Origin: an uncultured Opitutaceae bacterium
GTDB taxonomy: Bacteria; Verrucomicrobiota; Verrucomicrobiia; Opitutales; Opitutaceae
NCBI GenBank assembly: GCA_937902925.1
Contig: CALFNN010000070.1
Coordinates: forward strand, 341,717 to 405,716
DNA length: 64,000 nt
Reading direction: 5' to 3'
The stretch's first letter is position 1; each line of letters opens with the position of its first letter. Position numbers and translations under genes: made by a program. This document shows positions 53,699-63,686 of the stretch, in pieces. The notes under the pieces are model-generated. The model had not been told where the DNA came from. It ran no database searches and was given only the letters and a program-made list of their open reading frames with translations.

Positions 53699-56530
53699 AT
53701 GAATCACGACGACAATCTTTCTTCCCACCCATCCATCGACCCCGAACTCGAGGCGCGCATCGTCGCGTGGGTGCTCGGCGAGGCGTCGCCCTTCGAGGTG
53801 GCCGAGCTCGAACGCCACCTCGCGGAGAATCCCGCGCTGGCCGTGTTCAAGCGCCGGATCGAGGCGGTGCACGGCTTGGTCGGCGAGGCCGCCCGGCCCG
53901 CGCGCGAGCCGATGGTGTTGTCATCGGAGCGCCGCGCGAAGGTGCTCGCAGCGATCGGCGGCGGCGGGGCAGGCAGTGGCGCCGTGCGGCAGGATTCGAC
54001 CGTGAAGGCGCTGCCGTTGGTGGGAGCGAAGAAGAATAAATCGCGCCGCTGGCAGCCGTTGATCTGGGCGGCCGCCGCGTGCCTGCCGATCGCGGTCATC
54101 GTCCTGATGTCGACGACGCGGTCATATAAAGGGATTAGATTCGGTGGTCGTGACGGGCTCGAGAACGGCGTTGTCGAGATGGCTCCGTTCGAGGCGAAGT
54201 CGACCGAACGCAAAAAGGCGACGACCATGCAGGTGCAAGGCGTGGTGGATTCCGCGATCATGACCGCAGTCGACGAAGCCACGATTGCCCGTGCGCGGGC
54301 TGCCCGGACGGAGAAACTGGCGAGAGATACCAACAAACGGCAGACGTTGAATGGCGGCGGTGGTGGGGGCGCTGCGGGCGGCGTGATCGGCGGCGCTGCC
54401 GGCAAGGCACTCGACGGAAATCTTCCACTGGTCGCGGGCCAGGGCGGCACCACCTGGAATTACACCGGCCAGCCGCCGTCGTTGGCGGAGCCAGCGACGA
54501 TGACCAACGGAAGTGGAATAGTCGTTCCCGGGAACAGGGACTTTGCCCGCTTCGCTGGCGTCCCTCAACCGGCGGCCGGAGACAAATTTTCCTTCGGCAA
54601 CGCCTCGACCCTGAACGTCACCGCCGGCGCCTCGCTACCGGTCGATTCGCCGACGTTCAGTCTCGGCGCCGCCGATCTCGCGGGAAAGAAGATTTCGGTG
54701 GACAACGGTTTCGTTTCCAGCGGCGCAGATGTGGCGGTCGCGAACGCTTCCGAGAAAACGGTGCAATTGTCGCCGTTCGCGGTCTCGACCGACACCAAGG
54801 GCTATTACGCGGCAAACACGATGTCCGGCACGCGGTTCAATTCCAAAATCGAGGACGTCGCCAGCTCGATCAGCGTCGTGACGAAGGAGCAGATGAAGGA
54901 CGCTGGATCGCTCGATCTCAACGATACCTTCCTTGCCGGCACGAGCGCCAGACCCGCCGGGCAGACCGTGGATACCGTTGGTGCCGTCACGGGCTCGGGA
55001 GGTTTGAGCGGCGCGGCCGTCGGAGCGGTGCAGGTCGGTGGGCAGGCAGCACGACCTGCCGCTCCCACACCTCTTGCGAGTGTCATCGGCCCGATGCCGG
55101 GCGCGACACTGGCCGCGCGAGAAGACGCGACTGCCGGGATCGACGCCGACCGGCCGGTCGACCACGCGGCGGCGCGTCCGCCGGTCGACGAAGCGCTCCG
55201 CGCAGAAACCCCAACCAGCGCGCAGCCCATCTCGACGTTTTCGCTCCACGTGAGCGACGTGTCGTTCCGTCTCGCGAAGGCGGCGCTCGATCGCGGCCAG
55301 CGGCCCGACCCGGCGGCGATCCGCCCCGAGGAGTTCTACAACGCGTTCGATTACGGCGATCCGTCGCCCGCCGCCGGCGAGGCCGTGAACTGCCGCATCG
55401 AGCAGGCGGCCCATCCGTTTCTCCAGCAGCGCAACCTCGTTCGCATCGCGATGAAGGTCCCTGCGACCGGCCGCGGCGCCGGCCAGCCGCTGCGGCTCAC
55501 CGTGCTGCTTGACACTTCCGGATCGATGGAGCGCGAGGACCGCGCCGCGTCCGTGCGCCGCGCCATGGCAGTGCTCGCCTCGCTGCTCGGCCCGGACGAT
55601 CGCGTGACCCTGATCGGCTTCGCCCGCCAGCCGCGCCTGCTCGCCGACCGCGTGCCGGGCGACCAGGCCGCGAAGCTTGTCGACCTCATCGACCGCACGC
55701 CGGCCGAGGGCGGCACGAACCTCGAGGAAGCGCTCAAGCTCGCCGGCGAGCGCGCCCACGCACAGTTCACCGCCGGCGCGCAGAACCGGATCGTCGTCCT
55801 CACGGACGGCGCGGCGAACCTCGGCAACGACAATCCGGAACAGCTCGCGACGCAGGTCGAGGCACTGCGCCAGCAGGGCATCGCGTTCGATGCGTGCGGC
55901 GTCGGGGCTGACGGGCTCGACGACACGATCCTCGAGGCGCTGACCCGCAAGGGCGACGGCCGCTACTACGTGATCAACTCGCCCGCCGAGGCCGATGCCG
56001 GCTTCGCGCACGCCCTCGCCGGCGCGTTCCGCCCCGCGGCGCAGAATGTGAAAGTGCAGGTCCGCTTCAATCCCGCCCGCGTCCGCAGCTACCGGCTCAT
56101 CGGCTTCGAGCAGCACCGGCTGCGCGCGGAGGACTTCCGCAACGACCAGGTGGACGCCGCCGAACTCGCGGCCGAGGAAGCCGCGGTCGCGCTCTACCAG
56201 GTCGAGGTGCTGCCGGAGGGAGAGGGCGAACTCGGCGACGTGTTTGTCCGCTTCCGCAACACCGCAAGCGGCGAGATGGTCGAGCGTTCGTGGACGCTCG
56301 CCTACAACGCGCAGCCGCCGGCCTTCGATCGCGCGACGCCGACGATGCAGCTCGCGGGCACTGCGGCCTTCGTCGCCGAAAAACTCCGCGGCGGCGCGGC
56401 GGCCGCGCCGATCCGGCTCGGCGATCTCGCGCCGGTCATGAACGCGCTGCGCAGTCGCTACGCCAACGAGGCCCGCGTGCAGGAACTCGTGACGATGTTC
56501 GCCCAGACGCGCCGGCTCACCGGCGAGTGA
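53699..56530 (+). CDS. Anti-sigma-like membrane protein with VWA (YfbK-type) domain and TonB-plug-like insert
   Basis: 943 residues. Residues 15-65 (VAWVLGEASPFEVAELERHL) resemble the helical head of anti-sigma factors but lack zinc ligands. One transmembrane helix spans about 119-138. Then VVEMAPFEAKS (158-168), a Gly-rich stretch (218-240) and residues 355-410: VQLSPFAVST, GYYAANTMSGTRFNSKIEDV and SSISVVTKEQMKDAGSLDL, which is the plug-domain opening of Opitutaceae-type TonB receptors. The C-terminal half is YfbK-like: FSLHVSDVSFRLAKAALDRG, a VWA domain with intact MIDAS DTSGSM (605-610) and a DUF3520-like end. The bulk would sit in the periplasm, with the head facing the sigma factor. AGGAGG precedes the ATG. 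Confidence 0.85.
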   Translation: MNHDDNLSSHPSIDPELEARIVAWVLGEASPFEVAELERHLAENPALAVFKRRIEAVHGLVGEAARPAREPMVLSSERRAKVLAAIGGGGAGSGAVRQDSTVKALPLVGAKKNKSRRWQPLIWAAAACLPIAVIVLMSTTRSYKGIRFGGRDGLENGVVEMAPFEAKSTERKKATTMQVQGVVDSAIMTAVDEATIARARAARTEKLARDTNKRQTLNGGGGGGAAGGVIGGAAGKALDGNLPLVAGQGGTTWNYTGQPPSLAEPATMTNGSGIVVPGNRDFARFAGVPQPAAGDKFSFGNASTLNVTAGASLPVDSPTFSLGAADLAGKKISVDNGFVSSGADVAVANASEKTVQLSPFAVSTDTKGYYAANTMSGTRFNSKIEDVASSISVVTKEQMKDAGSLDLNDTFLAGTSARPAGQTVDTVGAVTGSGGLSGAAVGAVQVGGQAARPAAPTPLASVIGPMPGATLAAREDATAGIDADRPVDHAAARPPVDEALRAETPTSAQPISTFSLHVSDVSFRLAKAALDRGQRPDPAAIRPEEFYNAFDYGDPSPAAGEAVNCRIEQAAHPFLQQRNLVRIAMKVPATGRGAGQPLRLTVLLDTSGSMEREDRAASVRRAMAVLASLLGPDDRVTLIGFARQPRLLADRVPGDQAAKLVDLIDRTPAEGGTNLEEALKLAGERAHAQFTAGAQNRIVVLTDGAANLGNDNPEQLATQVEALRQQGIAFDACGVGADGLDDTILEALTRKGDGRYYVINSPAEADAGFAHALAGAFRPAAQNVKVQVRFNPARVRSYRLIGFEQHRLRAEDFRNDQVDAAELAAEEAAVALYQVEVLPEGEGELGDVFVRFRNTASGEMVERSWTLAYNAQPPAFDRATPTMQLAGTAAFVAEKLRGGAAAAPIRLGDLAPVMNALRSRYANEARVQELVTMFAQTRRLTGE

Positions 56531-56541
56531 GCGGCGCGAGG

Positions 56542-56571
56542 CCTGACAATTCCCTGACAATAACCTGACAA
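56542..56571 (+). promoter_or_regulatory. Three CCTGACAA boxes at exact 11-bp spacing
   Basis: CCTGACAA occurs at 56542, 56553 and 56564, one helical turn apart, in the 106-base leader of the giant gene. The 11-bp direct-repeat phasing is that of PhoB/OmpR-family operators. A promoter would follow in the next 40 bases. Confidence 0.6.
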
Positions 56572-56636
56572 CGGCGGGGTGATACTGGCGCGAGCTGTGC
56601 GGTAACATCGGCGCCAAGTTCGAAAAAGGAAAACCC

Positions 56637-59600
56637 ATGAAGACGACGAATTGGCGGAAGTTTAGCTGGCTGTTCCCCAGCTTGATGGGGACGACACTCG
56701 CGCTCGCCGCCTCCGCGCCGGCCGGCACCAACGCGCGCCCCGCGATCGCGCCGCCGCCCAGCGGCGACCACATCACCATCGAGGCGCATACCGTGCCGCC
56801 GCCCGTGCCATTGTTCTTTACCGCCGCCGCCGACCAGACGATTCGCGTCGCACCGACGGAAGTGACGGGCGAAATCAAACTCTCGCTGCGTGTCGTGCAG
56901 GGCCGGGCCGAGATGCTGACGCTCGGGCTCACTGGCGACGGCGAAGTAATCTCTGTGGCCGGGGCCGGACTGAGCGATTGGTCGGTGCGCCAGGGTGCGG
57001 GCGATGCATCGGGCAAACGTTTTCTCGTCCTGCGGCCGGCGCTCGGCGAGGGGCAGGACGGGCCGCGCAGCCTGGACCTCATCGTGCGCACGCGGCTGAA
57101 GGAGCCGCCGGTGCCGGGAAAACTCGGTTTGCTGCTCGTCGCGCCGGGCGATGCGGTTGGTTTCGATCTCCACACGCGGATCGTGCCGGACGCGGCGGTC
57201 GATCTGCGGCTCGCGCAGGCGACGGGCGTGATCGCAGTCGGCGAGGCGCGCGATCCGGACGATCCGCTGGAATTTGTCGCGCACGGTGAAGCGCGGATCG
57301 ACGTGGCGTTGTCGCGACGCGGCGCGGCGCTGGCTGAGGCGGAGTTGACCGGCGTGCAGCTCACGGGTCAGGTCAACGAACCGGCGCACAGCGTGGATTT
57401 CCGGCTGCGGGGACAGGCGCGGGTCGAGCGCGCCGGCGCGCGGTTGCGGGTCTTGTCGGGCCACGCGGCGTTGAGCGACCGCGTCGCGGGCGACGGCTGG
57501 CACGCGGAACTTTCGAACGAGGAGGCCGGCGCCTACGACTTGGTCTTCGACCGCAAGGGAGTCGTGCCGGTGGAGTTCGCGTTCGCGGCGGCGTTGCGCG
57601 AGGACGGCGACTGGCGGCGGTTGGAATTTCAGATGCCGGCGGGCACCGTCGTGCCGCTCACGCTCGCCGGTCTCGCCGATGGCGTGGAGTTCGATCCGGC
57701 CGCGGCGGTCGTGCTCGCGACCACGCCGGCGGGTTCGCAGGGTTTTTTGCCGGCCGCCGGCGGCGCTTCGCTGGCGTGGAAACAAACGCGCGAGAAAACC
57801 GAGGGCGCACTGTTTTTCACGAGCGCGGAGCAGACGGAAGTTCGCGTGGGCGCGGGATTGCTGCGGCAGGAGTCGCAGATCGCGTTCCGGATATTGCAGG
57901 GGAAGTTGAACGCCGCGCGGCTGAAGCTCGACGGTCCCGGCGAGATCGTCGGCGTCGAGGGCACGAACGTGCTCGGCTGGAAAGTCCTGCCCGCGGGCGA
58001 AAACTCGTCGCGCGTGCTCGAGGTGAAGTTGAGCCGCCCCTTCGAAAGCGAGGGCACGCTCACCGTGCGGAGCCAGTCCGCGCTTGGCGGATTTCCGGTG
58101 CGCGCGGAGCCGTTGCGGCTCACGCCTGAGGGCGGCGTGCGGCACGCGGGTTTTGTGCGGATCGCCAATCGCGGCGCGGTGCGGCTCGAGGTGGCGGACG
58201 CCACCGGGATGATGCAGCTCGCGCCGGCGCAGTTTCCGGGCGCGGCGGCGGAGCCGGGCGCGCGGCAGGTTTTCGTCTATCGTTTTCCCGCGGCGGAGCA
58301 CGATTACCGCGTGGTCGCGAGCCAGATCCTGCCTGAGGTCGGCGTGTCGGAAGTCGCGACCTACGAGCTCGGCGAGACCGATCGTGTGATCCAGGCCGAC
58401 GTGGAGCTCGACGTGCGCGAGGCGCCATTGCGTGACTGGTCGCTTTCGATTCCCGCGGACTACGCGGTCGTCGCGGTGCAGGGCGCGGAGGTGGCGGACT
58501 ATATCGTCGAAAGCGCGGCGCAGAACGGCGTGCGGACGCTGAAGATTCTTTTCGGCCGCGAAATCGACGGCCGGCAACTCCTGAAACTGCGGCTCGAGAA
58601 AAACCAGGCGGCGGGCGCCGGCGACTGGGCGTTGCCGCCGCTCGCGTTTCCGGGCGCAAAATCCGTGCGCGGCCACATCGGCATCGTCGCGGCGCCGGGC
58701 TACCGGATCGCGCCCGGCACGGCGCAACAGCTCGTCGAGGTGCCGCTGAGTTATTTTCCGAAACAGGTCGCCGGCCTCCAGCAGGCCTACCGGCTGCGCG
58801 AGCCGGATTGGTCCGCGACGCTGCGGATCGAGGCGCTCGGCCAGAGCGTGCAGGCGGATGTGTTTCACCTCTACTCGCTCAAGGAGGGCGCGGTCTACGC
58901 GAGCGTGCTGCTCAACTATTTCGTGGTCGGCGCGCCCGCGAGCGAATGGCGGATCGAGGTGCCGGCCGCCGCGGGCAACATCGACGTGACCGGCCAGGGG
59001 GTCCGCCGCGACTGGCGGCGCGAGGGCAACCAAATCGTCGTGACGCTGCACCAGCCCGTGCTCGGCGCGGCGACGCTGCTCGTGACGTTCGAGGAGCCGA
59101 TGAGCGCGCGCGGCGGCGCGATCACGCCCGGCGAGGTTAAGCCGCTCGGCGTTCAATCCGAGCGCGGCTTCCTGCAGGTCGTGAGTCCGCTGCAGGTGAA
59201 GACTGAGGTGCACCGGGCCGACGGCCTGTTGAAACTGGAACCGCTCGAGCTGCCAGCGGAGTTCCGGCTCTTCACAACCTCGCCCTCGCTTGCGGTCTAT
59301 CAATACACCGCGCGGCCGTTCGCGCTGGAGCTGGGCGTCGACTGGTATCAACCGGGCGAGACCGTCGACCAGGTGATCGATTTCGCGAAACTCACGAGCC
59401 GGGTCTCGCGCGACGGCCAGGTCGTCACGGACGCGCGGTTCTTCGTGAAGACCCGCGGACGCAAGGCGCTGCGGCTGCAACTGCCCGAAGGCGTGAAACT
59501 CTGGGAGGCGCATGTCGACAACGAGGTCGTCAACGCGCGCGCCGACGGCGGCGCGACGCTCGTGCCGCTCCCCGCGCGGCTGAATCCGAACGAGCCGGTC

Positions 59601-62600
59601 GAGGTCGCGCTGCGGCTCGGCCAGGCGGCGGGCAAGTCGGCGGGACGCGTGACGGTGGCGGTGCCGAAGATGTCCGCGCCGATGGTGATCGGCGAATGGA
59701 CGCTGCGCGGCGATCCGGAGCGGCTGCTCGTGCCGGCGGGCGGCAACGCCGAGCTCACGCAGCCGAACCTGACCGAGCGCGGCTTCGAGTGGATCGCGAT
59801 TCGCGGGCGCACGGGGGTTGTCGCGCTGCTGATCGCGATCGGCCTCGGCGCGCTGGCGTTCCGGGCGCGTTCGGATGGCTGGCTGCCGTCGGGATTGATC
59901 GCGAGCGGCATCGCGGTGTTTCTCGCGCTGAGCCTGATGCTCGACGCGGCGGTGCACCGGCGCGTCAACCGTCAGGAGATTGCCTACGCGGCGACCGTCG
60001 TCCCGGCGGACGGCAGCGTCTCGATCGACGTCGGCAACGTCGCGGCGTGGCGTGCGATGATTTCATGGTGGGGCGTGGCAGCGTTGCTGGCGGGGGCGGC
60101 GTGCTTCGTGGCGCCGTGGGTGCGGGGGCGGCGTGGCGCGGAGGAGTCAGGTCGGAGACCTGACCTGCTGTGGCGGAGTCTGCCGGCGCTGGGGGTGATG
60201 CTGCTGGGCTTCGGCGTGCTGATGCAGCGGCTCGGGGCGGTGGCGTTCTTTGGTGCCGTCGCATTCGCGGTGCTGCTCACGATGATCCTGCCGGGGCTCG
60301 GCCGGAGCTGGCACGCGTGGCAGGCATGGCGGATTCGCCGGCTGACGGGCGAGAGCGAAGGCGAAGCGCCGTCGTCGCCGACGGCGCCGGGCGTCGTGTC
60401 GCTGCTAACGGTCGGGCTCGTGCTCGCGGGCACGCTCGGCCACGCGCCGGTGGCGCGCGCGCAAGGCGGTGCGGCCGCCACGCCATGGACGGAGAATGGC
60501 GCGAAATCGGCGCAGGCGATGACGCAGCGCTGGGAGATCCGCGACAAGCGGCTCTACGCGGAGGTCGACCTCACGATTCGCGGCGTGGTCGGCGACAGTT
60601 TTCTGCTGCTCAAGGCGCCGGCGGTGCTGACGGAATTTTCCGGCGACGGACTGCGCGTCGGCAAGATCGAGCGCGACGGCGGCGCGGCCTATTACGTGAC
60701 GCCGGAGCGCGACGGCGCGCTGACGGCGAAGGTGAAATTCGAATTGCCCGTGCCGGACCTCACGAAGGGACTGCCGCTGCTCACCGGTCCGGCCGCGATG
60801 CAGCGGATCGCGATCCAGCTCGACCAGGGCGGCTGGGAATTCAACTCGCCGGTTGCAGTGCAGGTGCTGCCGATTGCCGGGCTCGGCGACAGTCGCAGCG
60901 GCGCGACGCTCGTGATCGGTCCGGGCGCCGGGTCGGTGATCAATCTGATTCCGCAGCAGCGGAACCTTGCGGTGGAGGCGACGCAGTTTTACGCGGAGGC
61001 TTCGAATCTCTATGTGCCGGGCCCGGGCGTGGTGAACGGTTACGTGCGCGTCACGGTGCGGCCGGTGCAGGGACGCGTTTCGGCGCTCGATGTCGAGGTG
61101 CCGGCGGGCTTCACGGTCGGCGACGTTGGTCGCGGACCGGTCGGCGCGTGGCGGTTCGACCCGGAAAAACGCCGGCTGCACGTCGCGGTCGAGCCGGCGC
61201 AGGCGAGCGCATTCAACTTCATCGTCGAAACCCAACGCGGCGCGGCGGCGCTACCATTCGATCTCACGCTGCAACCGGTGCGCGTCACCGGCGCGGCGGG
61301 CGAGGTCGGCATGCTCGCGCTCGCGTTCGGCAGCGACGCGCAGCCGGAAGGCGTGAAGCCCGCGGGCGTGTCGGCGGTGAGCGTCGCGGATTTCGACGCG
61401 GGGCTGCTGCCGCGCGGGCGCGACGGCCGGCCGCTGGCGGCGCTGGAGTCGGTCTACCGCTACAGCCGCGACGACGGCTCGGTGGCGTTGCGCGTCGCGG
61501 CGGTCGCGCCCGAAGTGCGCGTGACGACGAAGCAGACGCTCTCGCTCGGCGACGACCGCCTCGTGCTCGCCGCCGACTTGAACGTGGCGATCACGCGCGT
61601 CGGGTTGTTCAAGCTCAGTTTCGCATTGCCCGCGGGGCTCGAGGTCGAGGCGTTGAGCGGGCCGGCGTTGAACCACTGGACCGAGGCGGACGAGAACGGC
61701 GCGCGCGTGGTGACGCTCCAGCTCAATGGCCGGACGATCGGCGAGCAGAGTTTTGCGCTGACGCTCGTCGGGCCGGTGCCGGCGGCGCAGGCGGGCTGGC
61801 GCGTGCCGACGGTGCTGGTGCGCGAGGCGACGCGGCAGACGGGCGAGCTCCAGCTCGTGCCGGAGCGCGGCATCCAGTTGCGCGCGATGGAGCGGACGAA
61901 TGTGTCCGAGCTCGACCCACGCACGCTGGGCAACCCGCGGCCGGGCGCGCTCGCGTTCCGGTTGTTGCAGGCGGACTGGGTCGTGACCGTCGGCATCGAG
62001 ACGCTCGAGCCGTGGGTGACGGTGCAGGCGCTGCAGGAAATGACGGCCCGCGAAGGACAGACGCTCACGCGGCTCGCCGTGCGCTACAAGGTGGAGAACG
62101 CCGCGGTGAAAGTGCTCCGCGTGCGACTGCCCGGCCTGAGCGAGGAGCAGACGCGGACGGTGCGCGCGACCGGGCCGGCGGTGAGCGACTTCGTGCCGGT
62201 CGCGGGGCAGGCCGGATTGTGGGAGCTGCGGTTCCAACGCGGGATCGTCGGCGAGACCGCGGTGCAGATCGAATTTCAGGGACCGGCGGCGCGCGAACAG
62301 AACCGCGAGACGGTCACGACGCCGGTGTTCGAGAATGCGCGACAGGTCGCGCAATTCGTCGCCGTGCGCGGCGGCGGCCGGCTGGAGTTGGAGGCGGCGG
62401 CGCTGCCGCGCGGCTGGTCGCGTGCGGACTGGAGTGCGGTGCCGGTGGCGTTGCAGGATCGCGCCGATCGCAGCGTGCCGGCACTGGCGTTTCGCGTCGC
62501 CGAGCCCGAGGGCCCGCTGGCCGTGACGGTGCGGCGGCACGAGGTCGCGGACGCGTTGAAGCTGCGCGTGACCGGAGGCGGGTTGACGACGGTGCTCGCG

Positions 62601-63623
62601 CCCACGGGGCCGGCGCTGACGGCGGTCGAGCTGTCGGTCGAGGTGGTGGAGAAGAGCACGCTGCGCGTGCGGCTGCCGGAGGGCTCGCGGCTGTTCAACA
62701 CGTTCGTGAACGGCGAGAGCGTGTCGGTCGTGCGCGAGGGCGACGCGTATCTGTTCCATGTCGCGCCGAACACCGCGAGCGACCGCTCGGCGCACGTGCG
62801 GATCGTCTACGCCGTGACGCAGCCGCAGGACGGACGGATCGCGCTCGTCGCGCCCGGGCTCAACGTGCCGCTCGAAAACGTGTCATGGCGCGTCGTGCTG
62901 CCGCCGGGCTACGAGCTGGCGAACTACAGCGGCGGCCTGCGGCTGCAGGAGGAGCAGTTCGCGGGCAGCTTCGGCCTCGGCGACTACCAGGCGGTCGTGG
63001 CGTCGAAGCGCGACGCGGAAACACGGCAGGCGACGGATTTTCTGCGGCAGGCGAGCGTGCTGCTCCAGCAAGGCCAGCAGCAGCAGGCGGGCGAGGTGCT
63101 GAACCGCGTTTCCAATTTCAAATCGCTCGACGAGGCGACGAACGAGGATGCGCGCGTGCAGTTGCGTGCGCTGAAGACGCAGCAGGCGGTGATCGGGCTC
63201 AACACGCGCCGGCAGAGGATCTACCTCGACAACAGCAGCGACGCCGTGCGCAACGAGCAGCTCGAGCAGGCGGCGAGTGTGAATCCGTTCATGAAAGGGA
63301 AGATGAATTTCGATCCGGGGCAGGTGGACCAGATGCTTATGGGCAACACCGTCGAGGAAAACGCCGCGCTGCGCGGCATCGCGGGCCGGATCGTGGACCA
63401 GCAGCTCGCCGCCGAACCGGCGCCGGGCGCGATCGACGTGACGCTGCCGGAGCGCGGCCGGGTGCTGACCTTCACGCGCAGCCTGCAGGTCGACGGCGGC
63501 GTGCCACTGGAGCTGCGGTTGAAGCTCGGCTCCGCGCGGCGAGCCGGCGCAGGCTTCGGTCTCGGCGTGCTGCTGGCGGTCGGCGCGATCGGCGGGCTGA
63601 TGCTGCGGCGGCGGGCGGCGTAG
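56637..63623 (+). CDS. Giant two-part envelope protein, unknown function
   Basis: 2328 residues. Signal peptide at 1-32 (WRKFSWLFPSLMGTTLALAA). Residues about 40-1050 are beta-rich with no family I can name. Around 1058-1225 lie about five hydrophobic helices (VVALLIAIGLGALAF, LIASGIAVFLALSLMLDAAV, ISWWGVAALLAGAACFVAP, LPALGVMLLGFGVLM, FFGAVAFAVLLTMILPG). At about 1253-1277 comes a second signal-like segment (LLTVGLVLAGTLGHAPVARAQ) that opens another beta-rich half of about 1000 residues. The C-terminus is one helix and RRR (GLGVLLAVGAIGGLMLRRRA). It looks like two exported proteins joined. AAGGA precedes the ATG. Probably controlled with the ECF/VWA pair upstream. Confidence 0.85.
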   Translation: MKTTNWRKFSWLFPSLMGTTLALAASAPAGTNARPAIAPPPSGDHITIEAHTVPPPVPLFFTAAADQTIRVAPTEVTGEIKLSLRVVQGRAEMLTLGLTGDGEVISVAGAGLSDWSVRQGAGDASGKRFLVLRPALGEGQDGPRSLDLIVRTRLKEPPVPGKLGLLLVAPGDAVGFDLHTRIVPDAAVDLRLAQATGVIAVGEARDPDDPLEFVAHGEARIDVALSRRGAALAEAELTGVQLTGQVNEPAHSVDFRLRGQARVERAGARLRVLSGHAALSDRVAGDGWHAELSNEEAGAYDLVFDRKGVVPVEFAFAAALREDGDWRRLEFQMPAGTVVPLTLAGLADGVEFDPAAAVVLATTPAGSQGFLPAAGGASLAWKQTREKTEGALFFTSAEQTEVRVGAGLLRQESQIAFRILQGKLNAARLKLDGPGEIVGVEGTNVLGWKVLPAGENSSRVLEVKLSRPFESEGTLTVRSQSALGGFPVRAEPLRLTPEGGVRHAGFVRIANRGAVRLEVADATGMMQLAPAQFPGAAAEPGARQVFVYRFPAAEHDYRVVASQILPEVGVSEVATYELGETDRVIQADVELDVREAPLRDWSLSIPADYAVVAVQGAEVADYIVESAAQNGVRTLKILFGREIDGRQLLKLRLEKNQAAGAGDWALPPLAFPGAKSVRGHIGIVAAPGYRIAPGTAQQLVEVPLSYFPKQVAGLQQAYRLREPDWSATLRIEALGQSVQADVFHLYSLKEGAVYASVLLNYFVVGAPASEWRIEVPAAAGNIDVTGQGVRRDWRREGNQIVVTLHQPVLGAATLLVTFEEPMSARGGAITPGEVKPLGVQSERGFLQVVSPLQVKTEVHRADGLLKLEPLELPAEFRLFTTSPSLAVYQYTARPFALELGVDWYQPGETVDQVIDFAKLTSRVSRDGQVVTDARFFVKTRGRKALRLQLPEGVKLWEAHVDNEVVNARADGGATLVPLPARLNPNEPVEVALRLGQAAGKSAGRVTVAVPKMSAPMVIGEWTLRGDPERLLVPAGGNAELTQPNLTERGFEWIAIRGRTGVVALLIAIGLGALAFRARSDGWLPSGLIASGIAVFLALSLMLDAAVHRRVNRQEIAYAATVVPADGSVSIDVGNVAAWRAMISWWGVAALLAGAACFVAPWVRGRRGAEESGRRPDLLWRSLPALGVMLLGFGVLMQRLGAVAFFGAVAFAVLLTMILPGLGRSWHAWQAWRIRRLTGESEGEAPSSPTAPGVVSLLTVGLVLAGTLGHAPVARAQGGAAATPWTENGAKSAQAMTQRWEIRDKRLYAEVDLTIRGVVGDSFLLLKAPAVLTEFSGDGLRVGKIERDGGAAYYVTPERDGALTAKVKFELPVPDLTKGLPLLTGPAAMQRIAIQLDQGGWEFNSPVAVQVLPIAGLGDSRSGATLVIGPGAGSVINLIPQQRNLAVEATQFYAEASNLYVPGPGVVNGYVRVTVRPVQGRVSALDVEVPAGFTVGDVGRGPVGAWRFDPEKRRLHVAVEPAQASAFNFIVETQRGAAALPFDLTLQPVRVTGAAGEVGMLALAFGSDAQPEGVKPAGVSAVSVADFDAGLLPRGRDGRPLAALESVYRYSRDDGSVALRVAAVAPEVRVTTKQTLSLGDDRLVLAADLNVAITRVGLFKLSFALPAGLEVEALSGPALNHWTEADENGARVVTLQLNGRTIGEQSFALTLVGPVPAAQAGWRVPTVLVREATRQTGELQLVPERGIQLRAMERTNVSELDPRTLGNPRPGALAFRLLQADWVVTVGIETLEPWVTVQALQEMTAREGQTLTRLAVRYKVENAAVKVLRVRLPGLSEEQTRTVRATGPAVSDFVPVAGQAGLWELRFQRGIVGETAVQIEFQGPAAREQNRETVTTPVFENARQVAQFVAVRGGGRLELEAAALPRGWSRADWSAVPVALQDRADRSVPALAFRVAEPEGPLAVTVRRHEVADALKLRVTGGGLTTVLAPTGPALTAVELSVEVVEKSTLRVRLPEGSRLFNTFVNGESVSVVREGDAYLFHVAPNTASDRSAHVRIVYAVTQPQDGRIALVAPGLNVPLENVSWRVVLPPGYELANYSGGLRLQEEQFAGSFGLGDYQAVVASKRDAETRQATDFLRQASVLLQQGQQQQAGEVLNRVSNFKSLDEATNEDARVQLRALKTQQAVIGLNTRRQRIYLDNSSDAVRNEQLEQAASVNPFMKGKMNFDPGQVDQMLMGNTVEENAALRGIAGRIVDQQLAAEPAPGAIDVTLPERGRVLTFTRSLQVDGGVPLELRLKLGSARRAGAGFGLGVLLAVGAIGGLMLRRRAA

Positions 63624-63686
63624 TTTTCGCTGCCCGTCCTTGCAGCCCGCTGCAGGGGCAGCGGGAAGATTGGGTCGGAATTTTTT

